From Sternotherus odoratus (lineage: Eukaryota > Chordata > Testudines > Kinosternidae): a stretch of DNA of 64,000 nucleotides. Shown here piece by piece: positions 1 to 12,126 of the stretch. The number at the start of each line of letters is the position of its first letter. Position 1 is the stretch's first letter. Under the pieces are notes generated by a model. The model made no database searches. It saw only the letters and a program-made list of their open reading frames with translations, and was not told the DNA's origin. The stretch lies in assembly GCA_032164245.1 (NCBI GenBank), contig JAVMKO010000001.1, positions 168,755,434 through 168,819,433 of the forward strand. The letters run 5' to 3'. Made by a program: the position numbers and the translations under genes.

Positions 1-376
1 GGCCTGTGCAGTTAAGGGGAGTAACTCTGTAACAACAGCAAGATGGAGTGTGTTTGTTTGTGTGAGTGCATGAGTGTGCAATATATATCATATCATATTA
101 TTAAATGTGACTTTTTGCTTTATTCCCCTGAAAAGATCCTGTATAGTACTTTAAGTACAACACCCCGTCTGCAGGCACCATCCCCACAACTTCTATTGTC
201 CATGGTTCCCAGCCGCCGAAAACCAGACGTCTGGCAACCCTACGTGGAGACCTGCTCACATGCAGCAGTGTTGTGGCTAGGAGCACGGAGCTGCACTGGC
301 CCGTTGTGGCTCCAGTCAGAGTGGTGTGTCTCAGTGCCCTGTTGTAGACAGGCCTCCCTCTGCACTGCAGCCTGGC

Positions 377-1151
377 CATAGGCACCAACTCTGTGGGTGC
401 TCTGGGGCTGGAGCACCTATGGGGGGAAAATAGTGAATAGTGAGCACAGATTGGCAGGCCCCTCCTCTCTCCCCCTCCCTAGCACCGGGCCTTGCCAATC
501 AGCTAGTCCCAGTCCCCCGCAGTGCCTCCCACCAGCTGCCAAGAGCTGTTTGGTGGCATGCTGGGGGAGGAACAAGGGGCAGGCCTGCATGACACATGGC
601 CCAGATGTGGGGAATGGAAGGGGTGGGACCAGCCTCTTCCAGACACGGAGATGTGGCTCTGCAGCCCTGCGCGACAGTTGCCTGAGAGCCTGGCTGGGGA
701 GGTGACTCCCGCTGCCTGCCCGGGCTCAGGTGCTGGCCGGCTGCAGAAACCTCTGGCCACTCCGGGTAGCTTAAGTGGCTCCCTCCTGGGCAGCAGGGAG
801 AACAGCAGAATGTGCAGGGAGGGTAGACTCAGTGGGAGGACAAAATGCTCGCTACACACACACAGGTAACGTTGGGTGGGAAGAGTGCAGTGGCCCTGGA
901 GCTGGGCGGGGGTTGGGAGAGCACACATGTGACCTGCCCTTTTGCTTGTCCCCGTCCCCCCCACCCACCCCCCACCCAATGGGAAGGCACCAGTTGAATA
1001 TGGGGCAACCTCGGGGGAGGAGGTGGAGCAGGGGCGGGAAGCGGTGGGATGGGGCTGGAGTATTGGGGGAAGCAGCGTAGGTGGGGCCCAGGGCCCAGAA
1101 CTGAGCAGGAGGTCGAGCACCCCCTAGGAAATCTGAAAGTTGGTGCCTATG
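377..1151. mobile_element. Non-autonomous hAT-type DNA transposon
   Basis: The ends are inverted copies: CATAGGCACCAACT at the left and AGTTGGTGCCTATG at the right. The 8-bp sequence agcctggc directly flanks both ends (369-376 and 1152-1159), a perfect target-site duplication of the length typical of hAT transposases. The 775-bp interior is GC-rich and has no transposase; the overlapping open frames on both strands have the low-complexity composition of repeat DNA. It lies in intron 1 of NDUFV3. Family assignment rests on TIR plus TSD length only. Confidence 0.85.
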
Positions 1152-3865
1152 AGCCTGGCTGGAAAATCTGGAAAAAGTGTCTCTGCAAATTTTCAAAACA
1201 TTCCAGCTTGTTTGTCTGGCAGCATGCCTCAATAGCCAGGACTGCTATTGTCCCTCTTAGCAGAGCCCAGGCTCCCTGTCTGGTCATGCCCACACCAGAG
1301 GGAAAAGGTTTGTCTAATTTACTTATTAGCCTTCCTCATGAAGACAAGGCCCGGGCAGATTGGGCTTTGTTTGATGTAATCTGTTAGAATGGTGCTTGAA
1401 AATTGTTTCAGACATGGCAATAAGTAGGCTTGGAAGGATTAAATTTTTACCAATAAACAATATCCCTGTCCATGCACAAACTAATGAAAAATATGCCGTT
1501 GATGATCATTAAAATTTACAGATAAGGAAAGTAAGAAAAACTGATTACAGTCAAAAATCCAGTGATTTAGACTTTTAAATTAGGCTTGTTACAACCTATG
1601 TATCTTTAGGCTTGGAAGGATTAGATCTTTATCAGTTAATGTCAATTTCAGTGTACACACAGAAACTGACAAATATACTGTATTTCTGTTGATGAAAATA
1701 GAAATGTACAGACAGGCAAAGCATGAAATTATTAAAGTAAAATGTATTAGTTAGATTTACGGGTATACTTTGTATATTTTGATGTGATTTTTGACAATTT
1801 GTGTTTTAAGTTACAATGTTTTAGCTTTTTGAATCTCAACAGCTACGGTCATTAAATAATTGTCCGACATCCCTTAGAATTTCCCGCTATTGTGAAAATT
1901 TAAATAAATACGAATAGAAAAGTTTCAAATATTATCTGCCATAATTGTTATTTTTAAATTGATTTCTGCCAAACCTGTACATCTTTTTCTACCAAAATAG
2001 TCTAGTTCACTACTACATACTTTAAGAGTGTAGCCCACAATGCCAACAAATATTTGAGCTTTACTTTGTTTGCTTTCTCTGTGTTTTGCCTTTTAGTGCA
2101 ACATAATATAAACCAGGACACAGTATACCAAAAATGTCATTCTGGAAGGAATCCGTGTAAACAACAAATAATTGCTCTACGGAATAAGACTATAATGCTT
2201 GGATGCATACTGGGTAGCATTACCCTGACCCTTCTGGGAAAATGGTTAATTGGTTGGGGAGGGGAAGCCCTTGAAACCTTTCTAGCACAGATTGTTCAGA
2301 TTTGTCTAAACTAGAAAAAAATGAGTACTTGTACTACAGCGGCTGCACCAAACAGCTTCAGCTTTGGCCTGGAGGGGCATTTTTATCACTGTATCATGAA
2401 ATTTGAGTCTAAGCATTGTTGTTGGCTGGCTGCTGCAGTACAGATACTTTTTTTTTTTTTCTAATATAGATGCTCTCCAGAAGTGCAAGTGCAAAAGGTT
2501 GTGTTTTTTTCCATGTTTTGTGAACTTTCTTACTTCTTGAACAGAAAAGGAGTAAAACTCAGAGGTATTTTCTTTGGACTCAAAATTTGGATAATGCCAA
2601 TACTGTTAACTTTGGAAGAGCATTTTGGCCCTTTCTGTGCTACATAAATAACTGAGTCAGAGGCTCTGGTAACATTGTCCCCTGACCTGGTTTTACAGTG
2701 AGCTATGGGAAGCCATGAAATTGTGGAATTTTTAAACTTGTAAGTGCTCCATAGCTGTTTTATTTTAAATGAAAATTAAATTTGCTACTATGTAAGTTAA
2801 GGAAAACTAGAGATTTAAAAAAACTGGTAGTCTCCTGCCTAAAATTCCTAAACAAAAGCAAGGAAATAAATGTGAAGGGGTAGGTAAATAAATATTTAAA
2901 TGTATTCACAGTTCTTAGAATCTTACAAATGCATGTGTAAAATCACATTGCCCTGGCTCAGAACAGTCCCAACTGCCTGCATCCAGCTTCAATATATGTA
3001 TTTCATAACCATAACTTTTGAGAAATTTTTGCAATAGTTGTCTGCAAATGAAAATGTGGTACATTTTATAGACCCTAAGAAACCTTCTTCTATTCTGGCA
3101 GTAGTAGTCAGGGTTGATGGAGGAGGTGTTTATGTAGAGTTGATTGGAAGTAGGTAGATATGTGGTCTTTATATGAGTGGTAGGTGTGGGTCTCAGATTC
3201 AACTTGGGGAAGGTGTAATGAGATTTTAATCCATATAAGAAGCATGGATAAATTAGATTGGATTTTTTGCTCCTCCAATCTCTCTTCTCCCCCTCCCCCC
3301 TTTCAAATTTCATCTACGGTAATATTCCAAAAGGTGTTTCTGGAATGTGTAGTAAGAATAGACAATTAAATGAGGTTGTGATGGAGGAATGTTGTCTGGC
3401 TTGTATATGAGAGAGTAAAAAGCCCAATTTTGGTGTATCAGGCTAATAATGTTGAGGGAATTGAAGGGGACATATGAAGCAGAATGGTGACTTAATAGAG
3501 TTTGTAGCCTGCATTGGAACTGCATAAGGGGAAGCTGGTAGAACCCCTATATTTAGGTTGCCTAATGCTTTCCATTATAGAGAATATAATGGATCCTTTT
3601 TGCAGCTTATTAGAAACCCTGACCATTACAAAGAACCTGGCTTGAGTTCTGAACAAGCCGCAGATACTCTGCTGCCAGAGCAGCCGTTATGGGAGGAGTC
3701 AGGGCAGTGAAGAGAGACTGGAGCTGGGTTCCCCCAACCCCAGCTTGTGGTTCCAGTGTCTCATGCCACATACCACCTAGCGGCACCATTGTTGTAGGAG
3801 CCCTTCCACTTCCCAGGTGGGAAAAAGAGAGCAAGACTGGACTCCATCCAAGCCATGACCTAGAT
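1152..3865. other. NDUFV3 intron 1, no recognised feature
   Basis: AT-rich intronic sequence with no exon, CpG island or clear transposon boundary that I could recognise. Similar short phrases occur near 1425-1450 and 1608-1630 (taggcttggaaggatta followed by a similar tail), which suggests a small local duplication. NDUFV3 exon 1 (mitochondrial presequence) was looked for here and not found, so it should lie upstream of the window. Confidence 0.5.
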
Positions 3866-4010
3866 GTAGCAGTGCTTCTGTGAAGCTCTGTATAGCTTGA
3901 AAGCATGTCCCACCTACAGACATTGGACCAATAAAAGCTATTACCTCACCTACCTTGTCTCTCTAAAATCCTGGGACCAGCACTGCTTCAACAACACTGC
4001 ATACAGATTT
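3866..4010 (+). repeat. Penelope-like repeat fragment with degenerate hammerhead-like core
   Basis: The segment reads ctgtgaagctctgtatagct, then tgaaagcatgtc, then ccaataaaagctattacctc, and ends in a tcctgggacc...caacaacactgcata tail. This is a dispersed reptile repeat. It has the order CUGNNGA-like box (3878-3884), short stem with AGCT/AGCT arms, GAAA (3899-3902), short stem and GUC (3907-3909), which is the hammerhead core order. The first box is mutated in this copy. Placement in Penelope-like elements is inferred from this motif and from its resemblance to the copy at 61689-61940. Confidence 0.5.
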
Positions 4011-4634
4011 ATGGTTATTCATACAACCTTAACTTGGCTTCCTTGTGCATATGCATTAGGATCTTGCAGTTACATGTTCATATACTGTCTTTTCCACAGG
4101 CCCCTCTTCAGTGCACAGCTTGGATGTGCAAGGAGGGCCGATAACGGTAAATCTAGCAGTTCCCAAAGTGTGAGTGCTTGGCTTTGCAACCTAACGTTCT
4201 TTTAACGTTTTTGTACCTAATCTAATGTAGGGTGAGTAGGGGTCATGAGGGTTTCTGATCTATAAAATCGTACTGTAAGAGTCTGAGTTGAGTGTATTTA
4301 ACTATCTACCTGTTTCCTTCCATACTTTTAAATGTTTGTTTAGTTTAACTGTTATTCCTTGGCATAAGTGGTATACATAGATAGCATCAGTATTTTATCT
4401 GTGTAATTTAGGAAAAGACACTTTTGATTACAGTCTATGCTGTTTCACAGAAAGTAAATCTGAGAGAGGAATCCCAATCACCTTTGTACTGCATCCAGGG
4501 AAGTCCCATCAATCATTCCTCTTTCCATCTTACGCAAATCGGTAGTTAACAGTAAATCAGAAGAACACTGTAGATGAAAAAATCAGTTTTATCAAATAAA
4601 AAAATAAGAGATTTTTTTTATTTTAATTTTGCAG

Positions 4635-4728
4635 ACTTTACAGCTAGAAGCATGGGGATTCCGAAGCCTCTCTCCATCTCTTTCTCTCTGTACCAAATCG
4701 AAGAACTCTAAAAAGAGTCAAGAAAAGA
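4635..4728 (+). CDS. NDUFV3: NDUFV3 exon 2 (complex I accessory subunit, partial)
   Basis: This 94-bp coding exon encodes 31 codons plus one base (TLQLEAWGFRSLSPSLSLCT then KSKNSKKSQEK). It corresponds to the region of human NDUFV3 just after exon 1, whose LQEAQVFRGL and NSKK patterns are shared. The splice acceptor is ttttaattttgcag before ACT and the donor is AAAAGA/gtaaga at 4729. The exon ends in phase 1: its last A joins AT of exon 3 to give Asn, or AG of exon 4 to give Lys, so both isoforms stay in frame. NDUFV3 is a supernumerary subunit of the NADH-dehydrogenase module of mitochondrial complex I, on the matrix side. This exon is the end of the presequence region and start of the mature chain. 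Exon 1 is not in the window. Confidence 0.9.
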
Positions 4729-5030
4729 GTAAGATCTTTATTTTTCTTAAATTGATGGTTGTGTGTATTTGTCATGTATATGAGTACATTAAAATAGATG
4801 CACATCTAGTAGAAACTTCATTTTTCATTTGATATTTAACAAGAAGCAATTTGAAGGGCTTTTTAGTCTGTAGAATGTCCAGATTACAAATTTTGATTTA
4901 TTCTGTCATGTAACTATTTATGCATCTTAAGGGGGAGGGGCAATTTTATCAATTTTGATTTTCATCTTAAACCTATTCCATTTCAAAGGACTCCCACTTT
5001 CTGGGCATCTTTGACATGCATTTAACAACC

Positions 5031-5803
5031 CTGGGGGAATTCTGCACCACTGTGCAATGCAGAATATTGCAGAAATTAATGTATGTGCAGAATTTCGTTT
5101 TCCCCACAGAAAAGAGCTGCAGTGCTGCTAGCCACCACTAGGGACTGCTGGATCCTGCAGAATTCAGGCTGCATATAGAAGACAGTGCTAGGGAGAGGGA
5201 GATAGAGGGTTCATGGCAGCTGCAGGTCCCAACATGCCCTGAGGGAAGGAGAGTGTCATGCACATGAAATTCTGTGCAAGCGTAGGACTGAATATCTGGC
5301 TGTTTCTCTCTCTGGGAGGGAGGGGTGTCTGAGCTGGGGGGCCATGGTTGGGCTCTGGAGGTGAAGGGGGGTTGTGCAGGTGTCTCGGCTGAGGGGACCA
5401 CGGCTGGGCTCTTAAGGAGGGTGGGGAGTCGGGGGAGGGGGGGGTATCTGAGCTGGGGGCCCTGCAGCTGAGCTCTGCGGGGGAGGTGGTTCATGTGTAT
5501 TGTCTGGCAGGGTCCCATGACTGGGCTTTGGGAGGGAGGGGTTGTGGGTGTCTGGCCCCCTGGCTGGGTGGGGAAGAGGGCAGAAAAATCAGGATCTGGG
5601 TTGTTATAGGGGTTTCTTTAACTCTACTCCTGGGGGAATTTTTATGTGTGTCTATATTGTTACAGACATACTTGCGGACAGGTATTTTGAAATAAATTAC
5701 CAAAATAATTGGTGTGATTATATAGTGCTGTTCTGCAAATTTTACTTGTCAAAATTTTAAAATATTGTGCACAGAATTTTTAATTGGCACAAAATGCTCC
5801 CAG
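5031..5803. mobile_element. Non-autonomous DNA transposon with G-rich interior
   Basis: Left end ctgggggaattctgcacc and right end ggcacaaaatgctcccag are imperfect inverted copies. Subterminal motifs (tgtgcaatgcagaat and attgtgcacagaattt) are also mirrored. The interior (about 5290-5580) contains imperfect G-rich direct repeats of the form gtgtctgagctgggggccatggctgggctct. No coding capacity is visible and no clean target duplication was found, so the family is uncertain; hAT-like is the best guess. Confidence 0.65.
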
Positions 5804-6060
5804 AAGTACTTTGAAAACAAAATACTATAGAACCATATGAAACAGACTGTCCAAAACAACAGCTCCCCACCATACTTCATCTTATTGTCAATCAGCAAAT
5901 CAAGAACTTAAACCCTCACCACATGGAAATTCCACCCTCAGCAGCCTCTACCTGCACTAGTGCTTATCAAACAGATGGGCTTTGCCACATGCTCATGCTA
6001 GCAAAGTATTAGTAGCAACTGGTTTATATCGGGCAAAATGTAGACTTATGTATTGTAAGC

Positions 6061-6415
6061 CAGGGGTTCTCCCACCTTTTTCTTTCTGAGGCCCCCTGAC
6101 ATATAAAAACTCCAAGGCCCACCTGTGCCACAACATCTGCTTTTCTGCATATAAACAGCAGTACTGGCATTAAGGGGTAGGAAACAGGGCTAATGCCTGG
6201 GGCCCCAAACCACGGGAGTATCATGAAGCTAAGTTTCTACGGCTTCTGCTTCATCCCTAGGTGGCAAGGCTCGGCTTCAGCCCAATGCTGTGGGGCTTCA
6301 GTTTTCTGCCCTGGGCCCCAGCGAATCTAACTGGTCCTGTTTGGCGCCCCCCCCCCCCCCCCTGTAACCTGCTTGCGGCCCCACTGCGGGCCCTGGACCT
6401 GATTGAGAACCGCTG
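6061..6415. mobile_element. Non-autonomous hAT transposon with perfect TSD
   Basis: It begins CAGGGGTTCTCCCACC and ends GATTGAGAACCGCTG, the classic hAT-Charlie type inverted ends. The 8-bp duplication ttgtaagc is present intact at 6053-6060 and 6416-6423. A second, more diverged copy of the same family is at 42539-42895. A C-homopolymer near 6347-6362 is internal. There is no transposase. Confidence 0.92.
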
Positions 6416-6736
6416 TTGTAAGCTAAACATTTCTTTCCTTCCCACCCCACTGCAGCCAATACACCTCAGATCTTACCTGCAACAGATAAGCTATTGGATT
6501 CCTTGGCTTCAGTTTAGCAGATTGCTGGGATCCCAGTATCGGGTGGCTTTGGCCTGTGGACAAAAAGTGACTGCAATGGGTCTCCAAAATTCACTTTTCA
6601 CCTATAACTAGAGATGGGTATAAACTGTAAAACTTAGATCTGGACTTCAAACATTCCCCTCTAGCCTGGGACATTGACCTCTGGTGGGTTGGGGTGTAGC
6701 TGATTATAAAGAAAGGTACTATTTGGAAGATAATGT

Positions 6737-6845
6737 TGGTGTTGCACTAGCACCTAGGGGCCCCAGTTCTGGATCAGGGCCCCTTTGTGCTGGATGCTGT
6801 ACAAACATGGAACAAAAAGCAGGCCTTCTGAAGAGCTTGCAAACT
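6737..6845. repeat. Old dispersed repeat, copy 1
   Basis: The core ctggatcagggcccc...gtgctggatgctgtacaaac...gagcttgcaa matches a second copy at 21000-21108 (gattaggatcccatggtgctaggtgctgtacaaac). Both sit in non-coding DNA and neither has clear ends. It resembles widely dispersed ancient amniote repeats; I cannot name the family. Confidence 0.55.
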
Positions 6846-6964
6846 AAGTAGAATACAGATCTGGGTTGGAACTTTGAAACACTCAGAAAGCTCAGAGGTA
6901 TTCGGATCTTCTCTGCCTGTGATCTAAGTCAGAATCTGGATGTCAATTTCAAAAGGACAGAAGG

Positions 6965-8008
6965 GTATATATTGATTTCAAATCATGGGTGTTAATCATG
7001 ATTCAAATCAGTGACCAGAAAACCTTGATTTAAATAATGGATTTTAGTCTTTTTTTGCATTTATACTTTTTTAGTTATTTTCCTAAAGAAAATTATTCTC
7101 ATTGGTTAACTATTAAAACATGTTAATTTGCATTTAAATATAACCATTAAACTAAATGTGATGCTTTTTGCAAACCATGAGGATATACTTTCTATACATA
7201 TTTATTTATAGTGTACCTTATGCACTTTAATGTATATTAATTTGGATTATAATTTTACCTTATGTTAGAGAGAGGTTAATGATGCATTTCTTCTTAAATT
7301 ATGATTATTTTTTTATTGTATGATTTTTTTCAGGCTTTATTTGGATGGAAATTAAAATTCAATTAAATGCACAAACATTTTTAAATAGTTTTTATTAGTT
7401 AAATAAAACTACTTTGTGTGCTAGTTATATAAGATTTTTTTTTAATCAAAACATGTTTTGCATATAAAGCTGACTTCCATGTTAAACAAAGGAAGCATTA
7501 TCTATAGGTTGTGTATCCAACTGATTGTTTCTAGGTTACCAGTCCTTCAAGATTTTAGAACTAGAAGTGAGAGCTGAGTGTCCCCTCCTAACACCTTCTT
7601 TTTGGATTGGAAGAGGAAGACAAGCCTTCCTGTTTTTTTAAACTAACTGGTTTCTTAACTTTGAATGAACTAATCACTGAACTGAACTAGTTGAATAAAC
7701 TAAAGATAGTCTCTCTGCACTTGGAGAAGAGGCTACTGCTGTCAAAAGCAGATTTAGCACTTCAAACTCTCATTCCAATTGCTTAGCCAGTAACTTCCAC
7801 AAGTTCAGTGATTTGACTTTCTTTAAAACTTGGCAGCAAATATAATGGTTAATATTATTTAAATGATTTTATAGATTGAAGAAAGTGTAAGTTTTAATAT
7901 AGGTTGTCACAATTTCAAATTAATTTTAAATAGTTTTTTAAATAAACTTATATTTAATTTAAATTTTAAAAATGGATATTTTTAAATCAACCAATTCTTA
8001 TCCACTCT
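6965..8008. mobile_element. Deletion derivative of the hAT element at 58.4-63.5 kb
   Basis: The 3' end (tttttaaatcaaccaattcttatccactctg) is the inverse of the start of the large element at about 58430 (gtggataaaaatcaatgattttttt). Stretches of gatttaaat-type sequence mark both subterminal parts. The roughly 1.04-kb interior is AT-rich without a transposase. It therefore looks like an internally deleted relative of the transposase-bearing copy in the same window. Confidence 0.6.
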
Positions 8009-9599
8009 GAGAGAGAGAATTTATAAAATGCTGAATATCTAGATCCTGTCGCTTTTTTTATCACTTAAATTGAGTAAAAGTTAAGCAACAATTTCAGGTA
8101 CATGTTTGTAAATAGAAATTGACCAGACTAAAGATCAAGGCCCTAATACTACAAAAATAATTCAGAATCTTGGACTTGTACTCCAGCACATAGTCCCATG
8201 GATTTCACGAGCATGTGCTTCTGGATCCTTTCAAAAAGTTGGGGCCACTGACCTGTAGTTTTAACTGTTTTCATAAAAAATGGAAACAGTTGCTTAACTG
8301 CCCTCAATCTCAGTTTAGCATTATTTTAGGAAAATACTGAATGGGCTTTTATGAAGAAGTGGAAAATGGCAGTATCTTACCCATAACAATCATGTTGCTT
8401 GCTTGTAATTTAAGATTTATACATGCACATGTATGTCAGTCCCAAACTTTCCATTTTTCAATATTTTTAGCAGGCTAGGATTGAGCATATCTTGTTAGAA
8501 AATAATGTATAGTTAGAACCCTATTTTTATTCAGACTTGTACATTGTGTTTGTAAGCTCTTTTCTAGGCATTTGCAAAGTTTAAATAACTTAATAATCAA
8601 ACATGTCAAAGACAGATTAAAAAGAATCTGCTTGAAAAGGTTTCTCCAAAACAAACTCCCCCAGTCCCTAACCTTGATCTCTGAAAACGTTTGGAAAATA
8701 AAAGCTTGGATACTTGAGGGCCTTTGCTGCCTTCTGGTCATTATTGATAATGCTCAGAGAAGTACAAACTTAAAATATTTTAAATAAATAGCTGCTGCCA
8801 GTTACTGTTATGTATAGTATCTTTGTTTTGAAGCATGGTTTTGGTAAAAATATACATAAAACAATAATTATATATGGTACTTTTAGGGTTGTCATCACTG
8901 TAGTATCATAGCATCAATTTCTGGAATCTCTAACTCTTGTAAGTCTCTGGATAGTGAGGAAAAAAACAAATTAGGATATCTTCCTTTGAGTACATGATTA
9001 TTCCATCTAGTGTATTTTATTGGTAATAAAAATACATAGAACACAGCCTGATTTTTTCAGATCCCATCTTGAGGAGGCTGTGAAAATCTTCTTTGCCTTG
9101 ATAAAATGGACACATTTGTTGTGGAAATTACTGAAGGGAACAAAAATTACATTTCCATATTCTACTTTTCTGACTGAACACATTTTAAACTGGTTCTACT
9201 AGCCCAACTGGCTGCTGCTTTCTCTTCTGTCATTTAGAGCCTTTGCTAATGATACCACTAAACTTCCATACCGTTGTTAATTTGATCGCATGGTTAATGA
9301 TGATATATGCTGACAAATGTAATATTTCAGTGTTCACTGTATTTTAAATCTTATTTTTTCCAGTCTTTAATGATGCTCAGTATTAATGCTCCATTTGAGT
9401 GATTTCAGTATTGCTTCTGCCTTCTTTTGTTCAGCTTCTAAAGACTTCCCAGCCTGAACACAACCCCAGCTTTTGCTCTGTTGATACCCTCTCTGTGCTT
9501 CCCCACCCACTGACACTTGTGTTTACCTTGCCACTTCCTATGTATTTAGTACAAGATCTTTTTATATTTGAATAAACTCTCAAATATCCGTGACAATCC
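8009..9599. other. NDUFV3 intron 2, no recognised feature
   Basis: AT-rich intronic DNA. No exon-like frame with splice sites and no transposon with clear ends were recognised. Short open frames on both strands around 8475-8790 are complementary shadows with no domain. Confidence 0.5.
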
Positions 9600-9607
9600 C
9601 TGTAGAC

Positions 9608-9776
9608 CAGGGGTTCTCAAACTATTCAGGAGCGCTCGGTATGTCTGCCGAAAATAGCCACCGGATGCAGAAGCGATCGCGGCGGCAGCTTTTCGGCGGC
9701 AGAAGCAGCTCGCGACCCCTCGGGAGGCGGCTGGCGACCCCCCGAGGGGTCACGACCCACAGTTCGAGAACCCCGG
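9608..9776. mobile_element. Short non-autonomous hAT (MITE) with perfect TSD
   Basis: CAGGGGTTCTCAAACT at the left and AGTTCGAGAACCCCGG at the right are inverted ends. The 8-bp duplication ctgtagac flanks them at 9600-9607 and 9777-9784. The 169-bp body is strikingly CpG-rich (cgatcgcggcggcagctttt and similar) against an AT-rich intron, which suggests a fairly young insertion whose CpGs have not all decayed. Confidence 0.92.
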
Positions 9777-10794
9777 CTGTAGACCATGGTGTCTGGGTTG
9801 ATGACCCAGTATTTGATTTTGCTGTGCCTTACATAAATTTTGTCTCCAAAATAATTTTAAGTAAATACCTATATAATAAATCAGTATTTACCTTAAACTA
9901 CTGTGTTTGAAATATAAATAAAATTACCTTATTTCTCTTCATGAAATGTTTTTAATTTCATGCATCTGTGACTTCACTGATGTTTTAACACGCATGTTGC
10001 TGAAGCCTTAACTGTACTTGGAATTGCTTATTTCTCATACATCTTAATTAATCTCCATAACTGTAAAACTGGTGGAAAAAGTATGTGTAGAAATAATCAA
10101 TACCCTGTAAACTATGGGTTATGCTAGATCCAAGTTATGCAGCTTGGACTTCCAAATTAGGTGGCAGAGCTATGCTAAACTACACACCAAAGTGGGAATC
10201 ATGCAGCTATTTGTGGGAGTAGCGAGAGAGTTTAGTAGTGCTACATGGCAGCTGCCAACTCTTCCTGAAGCTCTCCCTGTCCTCCAGAATAGTCTCTGTC
10301 ACTGATCTTCCACTCCTCCAGCAGGCCATACCCACCCATGGGCCTTACGTACGGAAGGCAGATTGCAACAGTTTAGAAGTGATTGCTTTCTTTCCAGCAC
10401 AGAAAAATTAAGTGGAGGTACCCACCTCTACTCAGAGAGAGAGTGGGTGGGCTGGCAATTTCGATTAGCTTGCTACTGTTTCCAATATGGAATAATCAGA
10501 GAGCTGGTAACAGGATCAGGAAATCTACCGAAACATCCATGTGGAGAAATCCCAACACAGAAAAACAGACAGAGAGGAAGAAGGCAGGAAGGCAAAATAG
10601 CAAGTGAAGAAGCTCAAGAACAGGAATGGGCAGCATTTTGCACCTGTGTATCACACAAACAAGGTTTTATGTAGCAATTCAGCAGGTAAATTATGGGGAC
10701 ATTTTTACAACCAGTTACTTTATACTGTATATGAGGCCTTGAAAAAAGGAGAGACCTGTAGCCATCTAAGCATCATTCATGAGTTATCCAGATA

Positions 10795-10925
10795 TTTTTG
10801 TCCCCTCTTTACTGATGGGGAACTGAGGCACAGAGAAAGAAAGTGACATTGCAGAGCTCTCACAAGAATTCAGACACAGCAAGGAACAAAAGCCAGATCT
10901 CATATGCGTTCCAGTCCGCAGTAAA
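10795..10925 (+). repeat. MIR-like CORE-SINE fragment
   Basis: The phrase tactgatggggaactgaggcacagagaaagaaagtgac is the diagnostic 3' core of MIR-type SINEs. It is followed by a diverged cacaagaattc...ccagatct stretch in the expected order. It lies 230 bp upstream of NDUFV3 exon 3. Confidence 0.75.
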
Positions 10926-11154
10926 AATGTCTGATACTAAGTGCAGTTCTTTTTTCTTTTCTTTTTCTTTTTTACCACTTCAAATATATACACAATACAG
11001 AAAATGTAGCAGGGTTGTGCAATTAGTGAAATAACACTTTCACATTTGATTTTTTATACCAGAGCTGTTCAGAAACTTAACGCTGGATGTTTAGGAAGTC
11101 CAAATTAACAGGAGTGTCAGAAATGATAATAATCCTCTTTATGCCATTTCCTAG

Positions 11155-12126
11155 ATGTGGTGGCACCTCAGGAGAGCACCAAACAGCTGGCCACCAAAAC
11201 AACAGTTGAATTCCCTAAAAAGTTGTTTCCTAGTTCTCACCCACCACCTGCAAATAAAGGTGAGACCAAGACCAAAACTAGTACTGGCACCGATGAAGCT
11301 TTCAAGCTAACGGATGAAGAGGTGAGGAAATTCTTATCAAGAAAAACGTTGGTAGCATTTCCTGAGCGAGTAACACTTTCCTCACTTGAAAGAGGGGCTT
11401 TTATCATGACAAGAGGAGGCTTGAGCAAGAAGCTGGCTGAGGAAGAGTCTTCATCCAGCTCTGAATCAGATTCTAGCTCTGATTCTGATGAAGAAGATAG
11501 TGCCTCAGGAGTTGCCACTAAAACCAGAGTAGAGTTTCCAAGACGAGATCCCTTCTTTTTTGAGAACAGAACAGTGAAAATAATGACATTGGCAGAAGAG
11601 ATCTTGTCCCAGAAAGGAGACGGAGAATATATACCTAAGAAGAAGCCATGCAGACCAAAAATTGAGGCTCTTCGCGTCAAGCAGATGGAGTCTGGTAAAA
11701 CAGCAACAGCCAACAGTAAAATAATAAAGTCAGAAACAAGAGAACCTTCCATGAAACAAAGCCCAAGAGGGACCGATTTGCAGAAGTCAATCTCAAAAAC
11801 ACTGGCTGAAGAGAGCCCAAAACCGACAGCGGTCAGACTTAAGAAATCTAGGCACTTGGCAGAGACTCCCATTGGAGCCCCACCCGCAGCACAGCTAAAA
11901 GTTTCACCAGGGCCACAGCGAGAAGTGGAACAAAAGCTGACTTTGTTGAGATGGGACGAAACCAAGACAAGGGAGATACAGGAGACTGAGACAAAAGGAA
12001 AAGCTGCTCCTATACTACAAGAGGAGTTTTTGAAGGAGACTCCGTTCATGGTTAACACTACAACAGAGGAGAAGGAGATCATTCAAGAAGCTGGAGCTCA
12101 GACTGAAGAGCAAGGCACTATACAGG
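11155..12126 (+). CDS. NDUFV3: NDUFV3 long cassette exon 3
   Basis: The exon is 972 bp, exactly 324 codons, so skipping it keeps the frame and yields the short isoform. The acceptor is catttcctag before ATGTGG and the donor is ATACAGG/gtacag at 12127. With the last A of exon 2 the junction reads Asn-Val-Val-Ala-Pro, matching the NVVEP junction of human NDUFV3. Blocks shared with the human long isoform include PPANKG and FLSRKTLVAFPERV. A serine/acidic tract (about 11440-11505, SSSSSESDSSSDSDEED) looks like a casein kinase 2-type phosphorylation region. The rest is Lys/Glu/Thr-rich and probably disordered. In mammals the long form is tissue-restricted; here that is inferred from structure only. 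The frame stays open into the intron to 12179 and the apparent GTG start at 11157 is not a real start. Confidence 0.92.

Noticed and set aside
503..1120. 205-codon minus-strand open frame near the left edge
   Set aside because: It lies inside a hAT element with defined TIRs and TSD and has low-complexity composition.
1..4634. NDUFV3 exon 1 within the first 4.6 kb
   Set aside because: No CpG-island promoter outside the hAT element and no presequence-like frame ending in phase 0 at a donor was found.
11237..12082. 281-codon open frame on the minus strand
   Set aside because: It is the antisense shadow of NDUFV3 exon 3, whose identity and splice sites are clear on the + strand.
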